A stretch of 64,000 nucleotides of DNA from the NCBI GenBank assembly GCA_013824685.1, contig PNOG01000010.1, positions 41,731 to 105,730 of the forward strand. The letters run 5' to 3'. The notes under the pieces are model-generated. The model worked only from the letters and a program-made list of their open reading frames with translations. It had not been told where the DNA came from and did not search any database. This DNA is from Coprothermobacter sp. GTDB taxonomy: Bacteria > Caldisericota > Caldisericia > Cryosericales > Cryosericaceae. Each line of letters begins with the position of its first letter. The first letter of the stretch is position 1. A program made the translations under genes and the position numbers. Positions 8,698 to 17,273 of this stretch are shown here, piece after piece.

Positions 8698-9372
8698 TCA
8701 CGGCTCTTCCTCTGAAATGAGAGGACGACTGATCGTCTTCAGGGTTTCCTGGTCCATTCGGCCTTCTTTGATGAGTTCATTGCCAGCTCTTCTCACCGCA
8801 TCCAGCACGGCCTGACCATCCCGAGTAACCTTGCCACCGGCCCTCATCGCATCCGCATGAGGCCTCAGAACTGCTCCCGCGAACTCGGTGCTTGCATCTT
8901 CAGCTAGCTCCTTGACGATGCGCACGACGGTGTCGCAGTTCTCGACCTCCCACCACCCGCTTGTCGCGACAAGCACGATCTTCTGGATGCCGACGTCCTC
9001 ACGAAACCTGGCTCGCGTACGCCCTTGGCGCCTCTCCAACTTTGGCTCGATGAGAGGCATGAGCCTGTTCACGACGTTCTGCATGTCACCCGGCAAAGGA
9101 ACATAGACCGGGGTCGCCAGGATGAGGACATCGGCGGCCTTCAGCTTTGGATAGAGCAATTGCATGTCATCCTGGATACAGCATTCTCCAGGGCCATCGT
9201 TCCAGCAATACATCTCCCCACAGGTGCATGGCTTGACCTTCAGACGGCTCGCATAGAGTAGCTCGACTTCAGATCCAGCGTCCATCATGCCTTGGATGAA
9301 CGAAGCCAGAACCAAGGCCGTATTGCCCTTCTCCATTTGGGGGCTGCCATTGATTGCCACTGCTCTTGCCAC
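8698..9372 (-). CDS. Flavodoxin-fold NADPH-dependent FMN reductase family protein
   Basis: The 224-residue protein starts MARAVAINGSPQMEKGNTA, the FMN phosphate-binding loop of the flavodoxin-like NAD(P)H-FMN reductase family. A cysteine-rich segment follows (CTCGEMYCWNDGPGECC), as in iron-sulfur flavoprotein and multimeric flavodoxin relatives, then ATPVYVPLPGDMQNVVNR. It should bind FMN and shuttle electrons; whether the Cys bind an FeS cluster cannot be told. The start is GTG, with TAGGAGG five bases upstream. A TATAAT -10 lies at 9439-9444. It stands just outside and divergent from the catabolic operon, so it may serve that pathway. Confidence 0.82.
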   Translation of the reverse strand: MARAVAINGSPQMEKGNTALVLASFIQGMMDAGSEVELLYASRLKVKPCTCGEMYCWNDGPGECCIQDDMQLLYPKLKAADVLILATPVYVPLPGDMQNVVNRLMPLIEPKLERRQGRTRARFREDVGIQKIVLVATSGWWEVENCDTVVRIVKELAEDASTEFAGAVLRPHADAMRAGGKVTRDGQAVLDAVRRAGNELIKEGRMDQETLKTISRPLISEEEP

Positions 9373-9816
9373 AATAGCCTCCTACGATCACTGATAATCG
9401 AACTCCTGAGGAAGGCTCCAGACTCATAAACTACTGCAATTATACTCGGCTGCAGTCTCAATACCAGAGATCGAAGAAGCATTCGGAGAGCGCCTCCACG
9501 AGGAGAGCGCCTCTTTCTCAAATTGACGTCGTTTTTTGGCTGCCCTGCGTTCAGATGTGCCTGTTCCTCTACCATCGTGACCTTCTTGTATTCTTGCATC
9601 GTGAGCTCCATTCCCGCTGCTCCTTTCTCATCCCAAGGACCAGCGTATTCTGTCATCGTTCACGTACTTTTTCTCATGAGTTTACGGAGACATTTCACGT
9701 ACAGTTTAGCTGAGTCGATGCGGTAGTTAGGAATTTCCCGTGACTTGTATACAATCATCATGTACAGGATTCGATCATTCCCGCAGATGCGGTTTGAATC
9801 AGAGGAGACGGGTACG
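9373..9816. other. Divergent regulatory region upstream of the catabolic operon
   Basis: 444 bases between the FMN reductase and the FdrA-YlbE gene. It holds a minus-strand TATAAT at 9439-9444 for the reductase, and a plus-strand TACAAT at 9750-9755 that could serve the operon. A minus-strand open frame from 9611 has an SD-like GGAGCGGG, but it overlaps the reductase start and looks like nothing known. No regulator gene is present. Confidence 0.4.
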
Positions 9817-12800
9817 ATGAAGAAGGCCTTGATCCGAAAGGATGCCTATGTAGATTCCGTGTTCCTGATGCTGATGAGCAGGGACCTCGAGAGACGTGCT
9901 GATGTGGTGTCAGCCACCGTGGTGATGGGAACCCCCATGAATATCGATCTCCTGCGTGACCAGGGGTTCTCCACCGATGAGCTGGGAGAAGCTGGTTCCG
10001 CTGACCTGGTCATCGCACTGGAGTGCGAAACCGAATCGGCCTTCGAAACCGTCGTCGCCGCCGCCAAGGATCTACTAGCCGGAAAGAAGAAGAGGTCAGC
10101 ATCAGGTGTCTCTGAAGCCGCTCCACGTTCGATTGATGGAGTCCTTGATATCCTTCCCGATGTGAATATCGCTGTGATTTCTCTTCCCGGGGTATACGCG
10201 GCTCGGGAAGCCCGAAAGGCCTTGAACAAGGGTCTGCATGTCATGCTCTTTTCCGATAATGTATCCCTGGATGAAGAAATCGCTCTGAAGAATCTCGCAA
10301 GGGAAAAGGGTCTTCTGGTGATGGGCCCCGACTGTGGCACCGCCATCATCAGCGGCAAACCCATCTGTTTCGCGAACGTGGTTTCCCACGGCCCCGTGGG
10401 CATCGTAGCTGCCTCCGGTAGCGGGCTACAGGAAGTGGCCTGCCTTATCGATCGTTTTGGCAGCGGAGTCAGCCAGGCCATCGGCACCGGTGGAAGGGAC
10501 CTGAAGAACGAGAAGGTTGGCGGCGCCACCATGTTGGCGGGAATCGATGCCCTCGGCGCCGACGACGACACCAGTGTAATAGTCGTCGTCTCCAAGCCTC
10601 CAGCACCTTCGTTGGTGGCACAGGTTATCGCGGCGCTGGAAAGAACGGGGAAGCCTGCCGTGGTACATTTCATAGGATGGAAAACTCCCGAGGGTGACAC
10701 CACAGGCAACATCCGTTGGGCATCGAACCTTGAGGAGACAGCTCGTCTCGCCGTGCGACTCGCGGGAGATTCCGGAGAAGTCTCCCGGAAGGATTCCGCT
10801 TGGCCTTTTGACAGGAACAAGGCGGAAATCGACACCCTGGTGGAGAAAGAAACGAGAGACATGGAGAGAGGCCAGAAGTTCATCCGGGGGTACTATACGG
10901 GTGGCACGTTGGCTGATGAGGCACTGTTCCTTCTCCATCGTTTGACTGGGGCGGTGTATTCAAACAACCAAACCGATCCCGCATTCATGCTGTCGAATCC
11001 AAGAAAATCGATAGGACATACCGTGGTGGATCTGGGGGACGACGTGTTCACTGTAAGGCGACCCCATCCAATGATTGAGCCCAGCACCCGCACAGACCGC
11101 ATCGACGCGGAACAAGAAGATCCTGAGATTGCTGTGATGCTGGTGGATTGTGTGCTGGGATATGGCTCCCATCCGGATCCCGCTGGGGCCATGATCCCCT
11201 CATTGGTAGAAGCCAAGAAAGCGGCCCGCACCCGTGGTGGATATCTATCGGTGATCGCATCTGTAACGGGAACCCCAGGGGACGTTCAAGGGCTCAATGC
11301 ACAGGTCGCAAAGCTTGAGCGGGCAGGGGTCGTGGTGATGCCTTCCAACTATCAAGCTTCCATGCTGGCGGTACGGATCATGGAGAAGCAGACCGGTCTG
11401 TCCTCCAAAGCGGCCGCAACGGGGTCCGAGGCCCTTCCCACACAAGCTCCGGCCACTACCGTGCCATATAGCACGGCCACCGCCGGTCTTCATCATATCC
11501 TCTCCCTGTTTTCAAAGGGTCCGATAGTGGCCAATCTGGGCCTGGAATCATTTGCGTCCAATCTGCGTGCGTGTGGTGCCGCGGTGGTCCAAGTCGACTG
11601 GGCTCCGCCGGCTGGCGGCGACATCCACATGATTGAAGTGTTGGATCGGTTGGAGCACTCGTGCCGGATGGATATCGATGGTGCCAATGCACAGGCAGTA
11701 CGGCGTATCCTGAAAGGAAGGCCGGTTATCGAAGGAATCGGCATAGCCAAGGACGTCGTTCCAGGCATGCGTTCCAATCTGATTCTTCACGCAGGTCCCC
11801 CGGTGACTTGGGACCGCATGTGCGGCCCAATGCGTGGAGCAGTCATCGGTGGACTCATGTACGAAGGACTGGCTGCCTCACCAGAGGAGGCCGAGAAGTT
11901 GGCCGACTCGGGAAAGATATCGTTTGAACCCTGCCACCACCATTCGGCGGTGGGTCCCATGGCCGGCGTCATGACGAGCCGGATGCCAGTCTGGATCGTC
12001 AGAAACGAGACCCATGGGAACAGGGCGTATGCCACCCTGAATGAGGGATTGGGAAAGGTGCTTCGATACGGGGCGTTCTCCAGCGAAGTGCTTGATCGGC
12101 TCCGCTGGATGGAGTCGGTTCTTGCCCCCATCTTGAGCAAGACGATCGAACGGCACGGCCCCATAGATTTGCGAAGCCTTGTCGTGCAGGCCTTGCAGAT
12201 GGGCGATGAGGGGCACAATCGCAACAGGGCGGGGACATCGCTGCTCATACGGGAACTGGCTCCACATCTGGTCATGCTGGACGAGAAGAAAGAGGCGCTC
12301 TCCGAAGTGTTGTTGTTCATGCATGGGAACGACCATTTCTTCCTTAACCTGTCCATGGCTGGTGCAAAGTGCATTATGGACGCAGCCGCAGGAATCGAGG
12401 GAAGCACGGTCATCACTGCGATGGCCCGCAACGGCACTGAGTTCGGTATCCGGCTCTCAGGGTTGAACAACCGCTGGTTCACCGGTCCCGCCTCCATGGT
12501 GGAGGGTTTGTACCTGCCAGGTTTCGGTCCGCAGGACGCAGCTCCGGACATTGGTGATTCGGTCATCACTGAAACCTCCGGAATCGGCGCTTTCGCCATG
12601 GCCGCATCACCGGCCATTGTGAAATTCGTTGGTGGAGTTCCGGCTGACGCGATCGCCTACACCAAGCGGATGTACGAGATAACCCTGGCCGAAAACGAGG
12701 AGTACCGAATTCCGGCTCTGGACTTCCGGGGCACTCCGACGGCTATTGACGTACGGAAAGTCGTGGAAAAGGGCATTCTTCCGGTGATCAACACCGGCAT

Positions 12801-12909
12801 CGCCCACAGGAAGCCTGGTATTGGCATGGTGGGGGCCGGTTTGGTGAAACCCCCGGAAAATTGTTTTCGGGATGCACTGGCAGCTTTCGCAGAGGAGTAT
12901 TGCAATTGA
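9817..12909 (+). CDS. FdrA-YlbE (AllF-AllG) fusion, oxamate-carbamoyltransferase-like
   Basis: The 1030-residue protein joins two proteins that are separate in E. coli. Residues 1 to about 515 are FdrA/AllF: MGTPMNIDLL near the start, then the succinyl-CoA-synthetase-like MGPDCGTAIISG and AASGSGLQEV. From about residue 560 to the end is YlbE/AllG (DUF1116): FSKGPIVANLGLESFA, QVDWAPPAGGD, and GHNRNRAGTSLL. In E. coli AllF, AllG and AllH together form an oxamate carbamoyltransferase in allantoin degradation. AllH is encoded five genes downstream here, so the three subunits are present. The ATG at 9817 is chosen for its SD (GGAGACGGG) and alignment to FdrA starts; earlier in-frame codons lack one. 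First gene of the operon. The substrate may differ from oxamate. Confidence 0.88.
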   Translation: MKKALIRKDAYVDSVFLMLMSRDLERRADVVSATVVMGTPMNIDLLRDQGFSTDELGEAGSADLVIALECETESAFETVVAAAKDLLAGKKKRSASGVSEAAPRSIDGVLDILPDVNIAVISLPGVYAAREARKALNKGLHVMLFSDNVSLDEEIALKNLAREKGLLVMGPDCGTAIISGKPICFANVVSHGPVGIVAASGSGLQEVACLIDRFGSGVSQAIGTGGRDLKNEKVGGATMLAGIDALGADDDTSVIVVVSKPPAPSLVAQVIAALERTGKPAVVHFIGWKTPEGDTTGNIRWASNLEETARLAVRLAGDSGEVSRKDSAWPFDRNKAEIDTLVEKETRDMERGQKFIRGYYTGGTLADEALFLLHRLTGAVYSNNQTDPAFMLSNPRKSIGHTVVDLGDDVFTVRRPHPMIEPSTRTDRIDAEQEDPEIAVMLVDCVLGYGSHPDPAGAMIPSLVEAKKAARTRGGYLSVIASVTGTPGDVQGLNAQVAKLERAGVVVMPSNYQASMLAVRIMEKQTGLSSKAAATGSEALPTQAPATTVPYSTATAGLHHILSLFSKGPIVANLGLESFASNLRACGAAVVQVDWAPPAGGDIHMIEVLDRLEHSCRMDIDGANAQAVRRILKGRPVIEGIGIAKDVVPGMRSNLILHAGPPVTWDRMCGPMRGAVIGGLMYEGLAASPEEAEKLADSGKISFEPCHHHSAVGPMAGVMTSRMPVWIVRNETHGNRAYATLNEGLGKVLRYGAFSSEVLDRLRWMESVLAPILSKTIERHGPIDLRSLVVQALQMGDEGHNRNRAGTSLLIRELAPHLVMLDEKKEALSEVLLFMHGNDHFFLNLSMAGAKCIMDAAAGIEGSTVITAMARNGTEFGIRLSGLNNRWFTGPASMVEGLYLPGFGPQDAAPDIGDSVITETSGIGAFAMAASPAIVKFVGGVPADAIAYTKRMYEITLAENEEYRIPALDFRGTPTAIDVRKVVEKGILPVINTGIAHRKPGIGMVGAGLVKPPENCFRDALAAFAEEYCN

Positions 12910-12961
12910 TGCCACGCGTCGCAGACGCGATGTATGACACACCACATTCGGGAGGGATACG

Positions 12962-13834
12962 ATGAAGGTTATCGATTTGACGATTCCGCTGGGTATCGGG
13001 ACTCCACCATGGCCAACATACATCCCCTTGCAGGTCCAGTATTTCAAGCGCCTGGCTCCGAATGGAGCGAACGCACAGGTGGTGACCCATTCGAACCATG
13101 TCGGTACTCACCTTGACGGTGAGATACATTTCTACACGCCAGGCAAAGATATCGCCAGTCTGGACATGGATTTCCTGGTGCACGAGGGAGCCATCGTGGA
13201 CCTGTCCGACATCTGTGCCGACTACGATGTGTACACCTCCAATATGGTAGAAGACCGGGTGGAGGTGCGTGAAGGGGATATCCTCATCATTCACACGGGA
13301 TTTCACCACTATGGCTGGGATCAGCCGACGGCAGACGAGATCCGTTACATGACCAAGCATCCGGGTCCTGACCGGGAGTTCGCCGAATGGGCCAAGAAGA
13401 AGAAGCTCCGCTGGATCGGGGTGGATTGCGGCAGTGCCGACCATCCCATGAACACCAAAATCCGGGAATGGATGCCCAGGCAGGCCAAGGAATGTGACGC
13501 GCATTTCAAGGAGAAATACGGGAAGACCCTGGAGGAAGTCTTCACTGAGGACAAGTACCAGCTCATGCACATTGAGATGTTCAATCATGGGCTGATCCAT
13601 GCCGAGTGTGTCGGCGGTGATATCGACCTTCTGCTTAACCAGCGGGCTGTCATCGGCTGTTACCCCTGGCGATTCGTGGACGGCGAGTCCTCCATCGCGC
13701 GCATCGTTGCCCACGTGGAGGATGAACGCTATGAGGAACTCATGAAGAAAAAGGCGAAAGCTGAACTGACACGCTTCGGCGACGTGGCCGGTGCCCGGAA
13801 CGCTTGGCTTCACGAGGAAGCCCGCAGCAAGTGA
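12962..13834 (+). CDS. Cyclase-family metal hydrolase (kynurenine formamidase-like)
   Basis: The 290-residue protein belongs to the cyclase family (Pfam 04199 type): MKVIDLTIPLG at the start and the metal-binding HVGTHLDGEIHF (HxGTHxD) near residue 50. The second conserved region contains GVDCGSADHP. Family members hydrolyse N-formyl, lactam-like or cyclic amide substrates using Mn or Zn. It is the second gene of the operon, 52 bases after the FdrA-YlbE fusion, with SD GGGAGGG. In this setting it could open a ring or cleave an amide before the carbamoyltransferase step; that is inference. It is longer than kynurenine formamidase, owing to an insert with KYGKTLEEVFTEDKY. Confidence 0.83.
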   Translation: MKVIDLTIPLGIGTPPWPTYIPLQVQYFKRLAPNGANAQVVTHSNHVGTHLDGEIHFYTPGKDIASLDMDFLVHEGAIVDLSDICADYDVYTSNMVEDRVEVREGDILIIHTGFHHYGWDQPTADEIRYMTKHPGPDREFAEWAKKKKLRWIGVDCGSADHPMNTKIREWMPRQAKECDAHFKEKYGKTLEEVFTEDKYQLMHIEMFNHGLIHAECVGGDIDLLLNQRAVIGCYPWRFVDGESSIARIVAHVEDERYEELMKKKAKAELTRFGDVAGARNAWLHEEARSK

Positions 13835-13933
13835 ATGATCTCGTGATGGGCGTACAACGAATCGTTATGCCCGTGAAGGTGCTTGATGTGTGTGATGCTA
13901 CGCCTCGAGGCATAGCGCAAAAGGAGAGAGTAC

Positions 13934-14620
13934 ATGGCCATTGACGAGATGGAGAAGAAACTCAGACCCCCGGAGATTCCGCTCAAACCCTATCCACCCA
14001 AGGTCATCACCCTTGCTTCAGGGGAGAAGATGGTCGTCCGGGAGGCCAGACGTGAGGAGACCGGTACACTGCTTGGGACCATTTATCCTCTCATCGGTGT
14101 CCCAACGGATTTCTATGACATCGTCGCCGTCCGGATGTATGCCGAACTGCTAGGCTGGTACCGCTATCGGGTGGCCAACGAATTCGTGATTGTCGGTGCG
14201 GTCAACGGTGTCATCGCGGGTATCGTGACGAGCCGCCACGTCAGCAGTAAGCTCGGTATGAGCCTGCATACGCTGACCATCAAGCGCGGCCTCCGCGTCG
14301 GAGCCCAACTCTTCGCCGCAAAAATGGAGCACCATCTCGATGACTTGGGAGAGGAGGAAGTCCATATCGTCGCAGAGAGCCCGAACGGATTCAAGCGCTG
14401 GATGATCGAGTACCAGCTTGAGGATCGTTCGTCGCAGTTCCCCGAAGTCCGTCACGAATTGGGTGGCGTCCCCACGTATGTGCTCACGCGCAAACTCTGG
14501 GAAGCCGTGAGGGACATCAAATGCACCGGCACGCGCCCTGTTCCTGAACAGGACCTCAAATCGGCCGAGAAACTCATCATGCCCAGCGAGTATCCCCAGA
14601 TTCCAGGTTTCAAGAGGTAG
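13934..14620 (+). CDS. GNAT-like protein of unknown role
   Basis: The 228-residue protein has a stretch (about residues 30-180) that looks like a GNAT acyltransferase fold: VVREARREE, then GAVNGVIAGIVTSRHVSS, a basic RGLRVGAQLF where the acetyl-CoA loop would be, and HIVAESPNGFKRWMIE. The C-terminal 40 residues are a tail without known motifs. I cannot name a substrate. AGGAGAG lies five bases before the ATG. It is in the operon between the cyclase gene and the thiolase, with a three-base gap to the latter. It could modify a pathway enzyme or act on an acyl-CoA made by its neighbours. Confidence 0.55.
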   Translation: MAIDEMEKKLRPPEIPLKPYPPKVITLASGEKMVVREARREETGTLLGTIYPLIGVPTDFYDIVAVRMYAELLGWYRYRVANEFVIVGAVNGVIAGIVTSRHVSSKLGMSLHTLTIKRGLRVGAQLFAAKMEHHLDDLGEEEVHIVAESPNGFKRWMIEYQLEDRSSQFPEVRHELGGVPTYVLTRKLWEAVRDIKCTGTRPVPEQDLKSAEKLIMPSEYPQIPGFKR

Positions 14621-14623
14621 CAT

Positions 14624-15829
14624 ATGCCCGCCAACGTTGGTATTGTCGGGATCGGGCATACACGGTTTGGCAACTCGTCCGAGTATGACTTGGCGGACGT
14701 CATGGCCTATGCGGCCACCGACGCCCTCCAGGATGCCGAGTTCCTTGAACGGAGGCGGGAGGTCGATCAGGTCATCGTCGGCAATATGGCCTCCGGGCTG
14801 TTCTGTCATCAATCGGCTGTGGCGTCTTCCGTGGTCAGTCGCATGGACATGGAGCCGGTACCCGCCGAGTTGGTGGAGAACGGGCCGGCATCCGGGGCCA
14901 GCGCCATCAAGATCGGCTATATGGCCGTCGCTTCTGAGATGGCTGATATCGTCCTGGTGGTTGGCGGGGAGGTCATGCGGAAGGTGAGCGGCTGGAACGC
15001 CACCGACGTAGTGGCTACCATGCTCCACACCGAAGCGGAATACAACATGGGGCTGACCCTTCCCGCGTTCGGAGGCATGTTCACACGGCTGTACATGGAG
15101 AAGTACGGTCTGACGGAACGGGACCTCGCCTTGCTGGCGGTGAAGAACCACAGGAACGGGGCCAGGAACACGTACGCGCACATCCAGCTTCCCTGTACCA
15201 TCGAGGCCATCGCTGATGGACCCGACGCGGCGGTGGTGAACAACTACATAGCGGAACCCTTGCGCATGTATTCTACCTGTCCAGTCTCCGATGGGGCGGC
15301 GGCGCTGCTGTTGGTGAACATGGATTCCCCGAAGGCGAGGGACTTCAAGAAGAGGCCTGTTCGTATCGCAGGAGTCGCCAGTGCCACGGACACGCATTGC
15401 GTGCATAACCGCAAGGATCCCCTGAGACTCGAGGCGGTCAGGTTGGCTGCGGAAAAAGCCTACAGGATGGCAGGTGTGGGACCAAAGGATATCTCTTTTG
15501 CAGAACTCCATGACGCCTTCTCCATCCTGGAATTGGCCATTAGCGAGGAAGTTGGATTCTTTGAGCGGGGAAAGAGTTTTCTGGCGGTTCGCAGGGGGGA
15601 GACCGACATTGATGGGCGGCTTCCGATCAACACTTCGGGAGGCCTTAAGGCCAAAGGTCATCCCGTGGGCGCGACCGGCGTCTCACAGGCGGTGGAACTT
15701 GTCAGGCAGCTTCGCGGAGAGGCAGAGGAAGGGCGACAGGTGAAGAATCCGAAGTACGGCATGTCCGTCAATTTCGGAGGATTCGGCAACAACGTGGTCG
15801 CGCTTATCTGCGCAAAGGGTGAGGGCTGA
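14624..15829 (+). CDS. Thiolase family protein (SCP2-type) lacking the nucleophilic Cys
   Basis: The 401-residue protein matches the SCP2/archaeal thiolase group: GIVGIGHTRFG at the N-terminus, AELHDAFSILELAI, TSGGLKAKGHPVGATG, and SVNFGGFGNN near the end. The GHPxGATG His is present. The nucleophile region, normally VENACASGSSA, reads VENGPASGASA, so Cys is replaced by Pro. Ordinary thiolase chemistry should not work. It is followed by a DUF35 OB-fold/Zn-ribbon gene, a pairing seen with thiolases that form HMG-CoA-synthase or acyltransferase complexes. A binding or C-C-lyase-like role is possible. The role in this operon is unknown. Confidence 0.85.
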   Translation: MPANVGIVGIGHTRFGNSSEYDLADVMAYAATDALQDAEFLERRREVDQVIVGNMASGLFCHQSAVASSVVSRMDMEPVPAELVENGPASGASAIKIGYMAVASEMADIVLVVGGEVMRKVSGWNATDVVATMLHTEAEYNMGLTLPAFGGMFTRLYMEKYGLTERDLALLAVKNHRNGARNTYAHIQLPCTIEAIADGPDAAVVNNYIAEPLRMYSTCPVSDGAAALLLVNMDSPKARDFKKRPVRIAGVASATDTHCVHNRKDPLRLEAVRLAAEKAYRMAGVGPKDISFAELHDAFSILELAISEEVGFFERGKSFLAVRRGETDIDGRLPINTSGGLKAKGHPVGATGVSQAVELVRQLRGEAEEGRQVKNPKYGMSVNFGGFGNNVVALICAKGEG

Positions 15830-15833
15830 GAAC

Positions 15834-16217
15834 ATGATAGATTTTGGTTTGTATGATGCCAAAGCACCAACAATCATGGCCTACAGGTGCCTCACCTGTG
15901 GAACAGTGTACTATCCAGCCCCCATGGTCTGTGGGAAGTGCTCCGCACGACGGGATCCAGTGACTGGGAAAGGATGGGAAGCCTTTGAATTGGAGGGATC
16001 CTGCGAACTCCTGACCTGGACTCGGGTGTGGAATTTGCCGGAAGGATACACCAAGAAGTACCTGTTGTTTGGGATTGTGCAGTTCGAAAACGGACTGAGG
16101 GCATCGGGACAACTGGAGGTAAAAGACCCGAAGACTGGCATGAAACTGAATGCCACGGTCAAGGAGTCGGACGAACGGCCTGGCAACCCGGTGAATGTAT
16201 TCGTCTTCAAAGAATAG
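15834..16217 (+). CDS. DUF35 OB-fold / zinc-ribbon protein
   Basis: The 127-residue protein has a rubredoxin-like zinc ribbon near residue 20 (CLTCGTVYYPAPMVCGKC, two CxxC pairs), then an OB-fold with the YLLFGIVQFENGLRASGQLE block. DUF35 proteins bind acyl-CoA and bridge thiolase-like partners. Here it directly follows the Cys-less thiolase, five bases after its stop, supporting a complex. The start at 15834 is preferred over an in-frame ATG at 15819 inside the thiolase gene, because GAGGG lies at the right distance. Confidence 0.85.
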   Translation: MIDFGLYDAKAPTIMAYRCLTCGTVYYPAPMVCGKCSARRDPVTGKGWEAFELEGSCELLTWTRVWNLPEGYTKKYLLFGIVQFENGLRASGQLEVKDPKTGMKLNATVKESDERPGNPVNVFVFKE

Positions 16218-16239
16218 GTGCTGACGAGGAGATCCTGTC

Positions 16240-17262
16240 ATGCCTGGGCCGACCATGAGCGGAGTGGATACTGCCATAGGGGAGGCTCCGTCCATGCACA
16301 CCGTCGTATCCGAGGATCGCGTGCCGGTGGTTCTCACGATGAGGACCGCGTTCCCGGAACCTCCTTTCCGTTGCACCGTACACTCTGTCTATCCCTCCGC
16401 GGTGAATCTGATTGATGAGCTAGGCGGGCGTCTCTTCACTCTGCTGTCCGATGAAGCATTGGCGCCCCCCATGGCAGCGACTGTTCGATATGCGAACGGC
16501 GATGCTGTTCAGTTTGACACGCTGGGGCTGAAAAAGGGTGTTGCAGCGTATGCCGATCACACGACGCTGGTTTTCGACGGTGGGCTCTCGATTTCCTTCA
16601 CAGGGGCACACCGGACAGATCCATCGGAGGAGACACCTCCAAATGGGCTCGTATGGGACTTGGATGCGGTGGTCGCTTGTGGCAGACAGTTGTCGGTTCT
16701 CCAGGAAGTGGCTGGCGCTGCGCTCCGATGGGAAGACTTGTCGCCCCATCGTTGTGATGGCGGGATGTTCGTGAGGCGGTTCAGAACCGGGGTTCTGGCA
16801 TTGGCTGATGCCTTTGCCACCTCTTCCCGTGGGACAGCGACAGCGGTTGATGCGGCTATGAACCTTGTGGGTCTAGGGCCGGGGCTTACACCTGCAGGAG
16901 ACGATTTCCTCTGTGGATTCTCCCTGGCGGCGTATGTCCGAACGAACGTGCCAAAGGATACACCACGTCATGTTCCCTTGAGTTTTGTAGAGGAATGGCT
17001 GAAACAACTGCTTGAGCAGGCGGGAGGGGATGTTCCACGAACCGGGGCGGTTTCTCTCTCGTTTCTACTCATGGCCCAACGTCGGCTTTTCTCCCGCGCT
17101 CTTGTCGGTTTGGCCAGAGCCTTCACCAGCGAAGAACCGGTTCGCATGAATCGATGCATGGAAGCGCTCATAGTTCTTGGCCGCCTGGGCCATAGCTCTG
17201 GTTACGATGCCGCTACTGGTTTTCTGTTTGGCCTTGAGCCAAACGCGCCATCGGTGGTGTGA
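16240..17262 (+). CDS. allH: AllH (YlbF, DUF2877) family, carbamoyltransferase third subunit
   Basis: The 340-residue protein carries the DUF2877 signature GLGPGLTPAGDDFLCGF (about residue 210) and a C-terminal GHSSGYDAATGFLFGL. E. coli AllH works with AllF and AllG as oxamate carbamoyltransferase. Here it is the only one of the three not fused. It is somewhat longer than E. coli AllH. The ATG at 16240 has GAGGAG eight bases upstream; in-frame ATGs at 16255 and further down are alternatives. The next gene begins 11 bases after its stop. Its presence strengthens the reading of the first gene as AllFG. Confidence 0.87.
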   Translation: MPGPTMSGVDTAIGEAPSMHTVVSEDRVPVVLTMRTAFPEPPFRCTVHSVYPSAVNLIDELGGRLFTLLSDEALAPPMAATVRYANGDAVQFDTLGLKKGVAAYADHTTLVFDGGLSISFTGAHRTDPSEETPPNGLVWDLDAVVACGRQLSVLQEVAGAALRWEDLSPHRCDGGMFVRRFRTGVLALADAFATSSRGTATAVDAAMNLVGLGPGLTPAGDDFLCGFSLAAYVRTNVPKDTPRHVPLSFVEEWLKQLLEQAGGDVPRTGAVSLSFLLMAQRRLFSRALVGLARAFTSEEPVRMNRCMEALIVLGRLGHSSGYDAATGFLFGLEPNAPSVV

Positions 17263-17273
17263 AAGGGGGGTAT

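Noticed and set aside
9285..9611. Small minus-strand gene overlapping the FMN reductase start
   Set aside because: It has an SD-like GGAGCGGG and starts MELTMQEYKKVT, faintly like a transposase start. It overlaps 88 bases of a recognised gene, and its later sequence is nondescript.
9745..9816. Earlier start for the FdrA-YlbE fusion (TTG 9745 or ATG 9760)
   Set aside because: The extra residues do not resemble the FdrA N-terminus, and the ATG at 9817 has a good SD. ATG 9760 lies four bases after a TACAAT, but the family alignment favours 9817.
14150..15661. Minus-strand open frame of 503 codons opposite the GNAT-like and thiolase genes
   Set aside because: The plus strand carries coupled genes with recognisable motifs. 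The antisense frame is His/Gly/Arg-rich, a typical shadow in GC-rich DNA.
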